Shown here one piece after another: positions 8,025 to 10,580 of a DNA stretch of 10,580 bases (position 1 is the first letter of the stretch; every line of letters begins with the position of its first letter). The stretch is from Desulfobacterales bacterium (GTDB lineage: Bacteria; Desulfobacterota; Desulfobacteria; Desulfobacterales; Desulfosalsimonadaceae), in the NCBI GenBank assembly GCA_007135795.1, contig SLIE01000122.1:1-10580 (forward strand), read 5' to 3'. The notes under the pieces were generated by a model. It ran no database searches, was not told the DNA's origin, and worked only from the letters and a program-made list of their open reading frames with translations. A program made the position numbers and the translations under genes.

Positions 8025-8630
8025 TTATACGGAAATCACCTTGTCCGCAAGCTGCATGGCGGTCACAATATCGAGCATGTTGGTCGTCTCGCCTGCCCTT
8101 TTCAACTCTGAGATCCGGTAATGCTCGAGGCATGTACCGCATACCATGATCTTTACGCCTCCTTTTTCAAACTTTTGAAGCGCATCGATCACAACAGATG
8201 ATTCAATGGCAAGCTTCACACCGTTGTTGAGAAAAACAAGCCGCCACAAATCAGGACCCAACTCTTCGAGCGTCCGAATGAAATTGGCCATCAGTTTCAA
8301 CCCGAGCGAATCATCGCCATACCCGATTCGATCTGTTGCTACCACTACCATAATTTTTCGTGTCTCAGTGCCTGGATAGCAAACCGGCTCCGGAATTTCC
8401 GACGGGTTTGCCTCACCCGGCCCCCGCACGCCTGTAACATGAAATTCATCGTCGACCGGGTGATCGCTCACCAGGTATGCCATGGATTTCAAATACCGGG
8501 AAACATTCTGCCTGGAAGCATCATTATCCACAATAACCTGCACTGATTCGGGTTTCTGTTCCTCAACCACCTGTCGTGTCAATAAAACAGGAACCGGACA
8601 TTCCTGGTTTCTCGCATCTATTTTTATCAT
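8025..8630 (-). CDS. yedF: Sulfurtransferase-like selenium metabolism protein YedF
   Basis: A two-domain protein of the TIGR03527 type: an N-terminal TusA/SirA-like domain and a C-terminal DsrE-like domain. With the ATG at 8630 it has 201 residues. IDARNQECPVP gives the CPxP motif with C11. The C-terminal part (about 92-201) includes NNGVKLAIESS and VCGTC (C164, C167), then GETTNMLDIV. The family occurs with selenium utilisation genes and is presumed to handle selenium or sulfane sulfur; the reaction is not proven. Start choice is ambiguous: in-frame ATGs also lie at 8639, 8642, 8651, 8654 and 8672, in a 12-bp tandem repeat. I chose 8630 because family similarity begins there and GGA precedes it. 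The 8672 ATG has no ribosome site and overlaps a likely -10 element. The gene is divergent from a LysR-type regulator and ends in a strong terminator. Confidence 0.93.
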   Translation of the reverse strand: MIKIDARNQECPVPVLLTRQVVEEQKPESVQVIVDNDASRQNVSRYLKSMAYLVSDHPVDDEFHVTGVRGPGEANPSEIPEPVCYPGTETRKIMVVVATDRIGYGDDSLGLKLMANFIRTLEELGPDLWRLVFLNNGVKLAIESSVVIDALQKFEKGGVKIMVCGTCLEHYRISELKRAGETTNMLDIVTAMQLADKVISV

Positions 8631-8654
8631 GTTTTCCATCATGTTTTCCATCAT
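8631..8654. repeat. Two tandem 12-bp units at the yedF 5' end
   Basis: The plus strand reads GTTTTCCATCAT twice in a row with no difference (8631-8642, 8643-8654). On the coding strand each unit is ATGATGGAAAAC, so each supplies two ATG codons and a GGA a few bases before the next ATG. Read in the yedF frame it gives Met-Met-Glu-Asn twice. It could act as multiple ribosome entry points or simply be replication slippage. Confidence 0.7.
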
Positions 8655-8671
8655 GCTTTTCTGAAAACGCA

Positions 8672-8701
8672 TTAATATTTAATCGATGCCCCCTGCATCA
8701 A
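8672..8701 (-). promoter_or_regulatory. Candidate yedF promoter with overlapping dyad GATGC-N5-GCATC
   Basis: On the minus strand TTGATG (8701-8696, 4 of 6) is followed after 18 bases by TATTAA (8677-8672, 4 of 6). A start near 8665 would fall after the first possible yedF ATG and before the later ones. A perfect dyad GATGC-CCCCT-GCATC (8685-8699) lies between the hexamers and overlaps the -35. A third GATGC copy (GATGCAT) is at 8710-8716. This is a plausible operator for the divergent LysR protein, by inference only. Confidence 0.4.
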
Positions 8702-8810
8702 ATGGCCTGGATGCATGGCAATCTTGGGGACAACATCAGCACATGCCTCTATAAACAATCACGTTTCTTCATGCTTACATTATGTACTCCCCAACAACAT
8801 ACAAATCAAA

Positions 8811-8839
8811 TTGCTAATTTCAATCATTATTGATATATA
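8811..8839 (+). promoter_or_regulatory. Candidate promoter of the LysR-family gene
   Basis: TTGCTA (8811-8816, 4 of 6) is followed after 17 bases by TATATA (8834-8839, 4 of 6) in a very AT-rich setting. The leader to the ATG at 8941 would be about 95 bases. Several other A/T hexamers nearby could serve equally well. Confidence 0.35.
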
Positions 8840-8940
8840 TTATTAAATTTTTCAATACCTGTCGTGATGGATGCTTCCGGCACGATTACACCCGTCGCAA
8901 GGCAGAATTTCCAGAAATCACAACGGGAAAACACGCACCA

Positions 8941-9867
8941 ATGGACATATGGCGACTAAAAATATTTCTAAAAGTAATTGAATTGGAAGGATTTTCAAAA
9001 GCGGCCGAGGCGGTTCACCTGACACAACCCACGGTCAGCAGCCATATCAAAGATCTTGAAAGTTATTTTAATTGCAGACTTGTCGACCGCATGGGTAAAA
9101 AAACCATCCCCACAAGTGCCGGCAGGCTTCTTTATTCCCATGCACGCCGGATCATCCGCCTTGCGGAAGAAACGGAAGAATCAATGGCCCGGTTCATGGG
9201 TATTATCAGTGGAAATCTTTCAATCGGCGGGAGTACCATTCCAGGAGGATATATTCTTCCCCGTCTGATCGGGCGTTTTAAGCAGGAACACCCCGGCGTG
9301 AATATTTCCATACAGGTCGGTGATACAAAGCAGATTATCAGCGCCATTCTGGACAACCGGCTCGACTTCGGCCTTGTGGGGGCAAAAGTCGATCAATCCG
9401 GAATTCTGCAGGAAGAATCGTTTGGGGATGAAATGCGGGTGGTGATCCCCGCGGGTCACAAGTGGTCGAGAAAAAAATCCATCCGTTTGGAATCACTGCT
9501 TACCGAACCGTTCATCATAAGGGAAAAAGGTTCCGGCACGCTCAAATCGCTTGAAGAACGATTGGCATTACAAGGACTCGATACAGGCGATTTTATGATT
9601 GCGGCCGAACTCGGCAGCACCACTTCCGTAATACAGGGAATTAAATCAGGAATTGGAGTATCGATACTGTCCACAATTGCAGTTGCGGACGAAATTAAAG
9701 CGAAGACCCTTAAAACCCTTTTTGTCGAAAATCTGAACCTGAAGCGGCATTTCTACCTGACGTATCACAAAAACCGTACGCAATCACCCCTTTGCACGGC
9801 TTTTATGGATTTTTTAAGAGAAATGGCGACGAATGAGACTTTGGCGTTGGAATCGGCCAACAAATGA
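8941..9867 (+). CDS. LysR-family transcriptional regulator (selenium-metabolism-associated type)
   Basis: A 308-residue LysR-type regulator, a standard length. The N-terminal winged helix-turn-helix (1-60) reads MDIWRLKIFLKVIELEGFSKAAE at its start, then HLTQPTVSSHIKDLE as the recognition region, then TIPTSAG. A linker helix (about 62-88) leads to the effector domain (about 91-300) with GSTIPGGYILP (97-107), the REKGSGT loop (194-200) and SGIGVSILS (236-244), resembling the CysB/CbbR-like group. I start it at the ATG at 8941, where the conserved domain begins. The ribosome site is weak (a GGGA about 15 bases upstream). It is divergent from yedF, and regulators of this kind are known beside yedF in selenium-using bacteria, so yedF is the likely target. 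The effector is unknown. Confidence 0.93.
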   Translation: MDIWRLKIFLKVIELEGFSKAAEAVHLTQPTVSSHIKDLESYFNCRLVDRMGKKTIPTSAGRLLYSHARRIIRLAEETEESMARFMGIISGNLSIGGSTIPGGYILPRLIGRFKQEHPGVNISIQVGDTKQIISAILDNRLDFGLVGAKVDQSGILQEESFGDEMRVVIPAGHKWSRKKSIRLESLLTEPFIIREKGSGTLKSLEERLALQGLDTGDFMIAAELGSTTSVIQGIKSGIGVSILSTIAVADEIKAKTLKTLFVENLNLKRHFYLTYHKNRTQSPLCTAFMDFLREMATNETLALESANK

Positions 9868-9906
9868 TGCATCCGTACCCTAGCAAAAGCAATTGCTTTA
9901 AAAATT

Positions 9907-9912
9907 TATAAT
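9907..9912 (+). promoter_or_regulatory. Possible -10 element upstream of the RNA methyltransferase gene
   Basis: A perfect TATAAT lies 21 bases before the ATG at 9934, in the 66-bp AT-rich gap after the LysR gene. No acceptable -35 hexamer is seen at 16-18 bases. The palindrome AAAGCAATTGCTTT at 9886-9899 just upstream could be a site or a weak hairpin; it lacks a T-run on the plus strand. Confidence 0.25.
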
Positions 9913-9933
9913 TATTAGATAATATAGTGAATT

Positions 9934-10580
9934 ATGAATAATTGCATTACACTCGACAACATCACCATCATTCTAAACAAGCCGCAGTTTCCGGAGAATA
10001 TCGGATCAGCGGCCCGTTGCATGCGCAATATGGGAATCCGGGACCTTCGTGTGGTATCATCGGAGCCCGTTGACATCAACCGGGCGCTTGTCCTTTCGAC
10101 CCATGCGGCCGCCGATGTAATCCACGACATGACCGTTTTCGACAACCTGAAAAGCGCTGTTGCTGAATGCGGCTATATCGTGGGAACCAGCGCGAGGCTT
10201 GGCAAAGGTCGGCAAATGATCAAAAGTCCCGCAAAAATGGCGGAAGTACTGATCCCCATCAGCAGGGAAAACCGGGTTGCGATTGTTTTCGGCCCGGAAG
10301 ACCGGGGGCTGACCAATGAAGAGCTTCGCGTCTGTCATGACCTGGTTCATATCCGAACGGCCGAGTTTTCATCGATCAATCTTGCCCAGGCGGTCATGAT
10401 CGTCTGCTATGAATTGTTCAATGCCGCCACAACCGAAATTCCCGCGCTCAGTCCCAAGCTCGCACGCCACCCGGAACTCGATGCCATGTACGAGCAATTA
10501 AAGGTCATGCTGGTTCGCATCTGCTTCATACAGCCGGACAACCCGGAATACTGGATGAACCGTTTCAGACGTTTCTTTTC
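9934..10580 (+). CDS. trmJ: TrmJ/SpoU-type RNA 2'-O-methyltransferase (3' end beyond window)
   Basis: The frame is open from the ATG at 9934 to the window end (215 complete codons), so the C-terminus is missing; family members are about 240-260 residues. It shows the three SPOUT (SpoU) motifs: PENIGSAARCMRN (20-32) with the conserved Asn and Arg, VFGPEDRGLTNEEL (118-131) in the knotted SAM site, and SSINLAQAVMIVCYEL (146-161). The short N-terminus before motif 1 and the trailing helical region fit group 1 (TrmJ, tRNA Nm32) rather than TrmH or RlmB. It would methylate a ribose 2'-OH in tRNA or rRNA using SAM; the exact nucleotide is inferred only. An in-frame TGA lies just upstream at 9928, so no earlier start is possible. 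The ribosome site is poor. It follows the LysR gene by 66 bases. Confidence 0.93.
   Translation, partial: MNNCITLDNITIILNKPQFPENIGSAARCMRNMGIRDLRVVSSEPVDINRALVLSTHAAADVIHDMTVFDNLKSAVAECGYIVGTSARLGKGRQMIKSPAKMAEVLIPISRENRVAIVFGPEDRGLTNEELRVCHDLVHIRTAEFSSINLAQAVMIVCYELFNAATTEIPALSPKLARHPELDAMYEQLKVMLVRICFIQPDNPEYWMNRFRRFF

Larger units (their letters stand above)
8631..8940. other. Divergent yedF-LysR intergenic region (about 310 bp)
   Basis: This holds the tandem 12-bp units, the candidate yedF promoter and dyad, and an AT-rich stretch (8780-8860) with the likely promoter of the LysR gene. I see no small gene. The frame of the LysR gene stays open leftward to a TTG at 8830, but those 37 codons do not resemble a LysR N-terminus and are treated as non-coding. 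Confidence 0.6.

Noticed and set aside
8830..8940. N-terminal extension of the LysR protein from a TTG at 8830
   Set aside because: LysR proteins begin at the MDIWRLKIF helix, the extra 37 residues show no domain, and the stretch overlaps the probable promoter.
9886..9899. AAAGCAATTGCTTT as a terminator of the LysR gene
   Set aside because: The stem is only five A/T-rich pairs and there is no T-run after it on the plus strand; it is mentioned only as a possible site.

Overview
The window looks like chromosomal DNA of an anaerobic, probably sulfate-reducing bacterium of the Desulfobacterota type. This is an inference from the gene set and moderate base composition, not a proven placement. Supporting signs are a YedF-type selenium-metabolism protein with a divergently transcribed LysR regulator, a CoA-disulfide reductase fused to a rhodanese, and a thiol-peroxidase relative. 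No rRNA, tRNA, CRISPR array or transposase gene was seen.

Layout. From the left edge to 8630 every gene is on the minus strand, so transcription runs right to left. In that order they are: yedF (8630-8025), ending in a very clear intrinsic terminator; a 583-bp AT-rich gap (7442-8024) holding a structured, inverted-repeat-bounded element; a CoA-disulfide reductase-rhodanese fusion (7441-5750); a divergent thiol-peroxidase homologue (5585-4938); a universal stress protein (4762-4289); a TIGR01777/YfcH-type SDR protein (4222-3323, TTG start); a CopZ-like copper chaperone (3091-2882); a two-HMA Cu(I) P1B-ATPase CopA (2820-370); and, overlapping the copA stop as ATGA, the 5' part of a TIGR02757/DUF2400 gene that runs off the left edge. 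To the right, on the plus strand, are a LysR-family regulator (8941-9867) and a TrmJ/SpoU-type RNA 2'-O-methyltransferase (9934 to the right edge, partial).

How they fit together. CopZ and CopA form a copper chaperone and exporter pair and are very likely co-transcribed; DUF2400 is attached to the end of that unit. YedF and the LysR protein form a divergent pair with a promoter-overlapping dyad between them, as expected for regulator and target. The CoA-disulfide reductase-rhodanese, the Tpx homologue and YedF (TusA-like plus DsrE-like) all belong to thiol, persulfide or selenium chemistry, so the central block reads as redox and sulfur/selenium housekeeping with a stress protein.

The most unusual items are the Tpx homologue and the 7612-7918 element. 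The Tpx homologue keeps the peroxidatic Cys, but the Pro and Thr of the PxxxTxxC motif are both Gln, the canonical resolving Cys is Asn, and it carries an acidic two-cysteine C-terminal tail of about 47 residues. The 307-bp element has imperfect terminal inverted repeats and internal hairpins.
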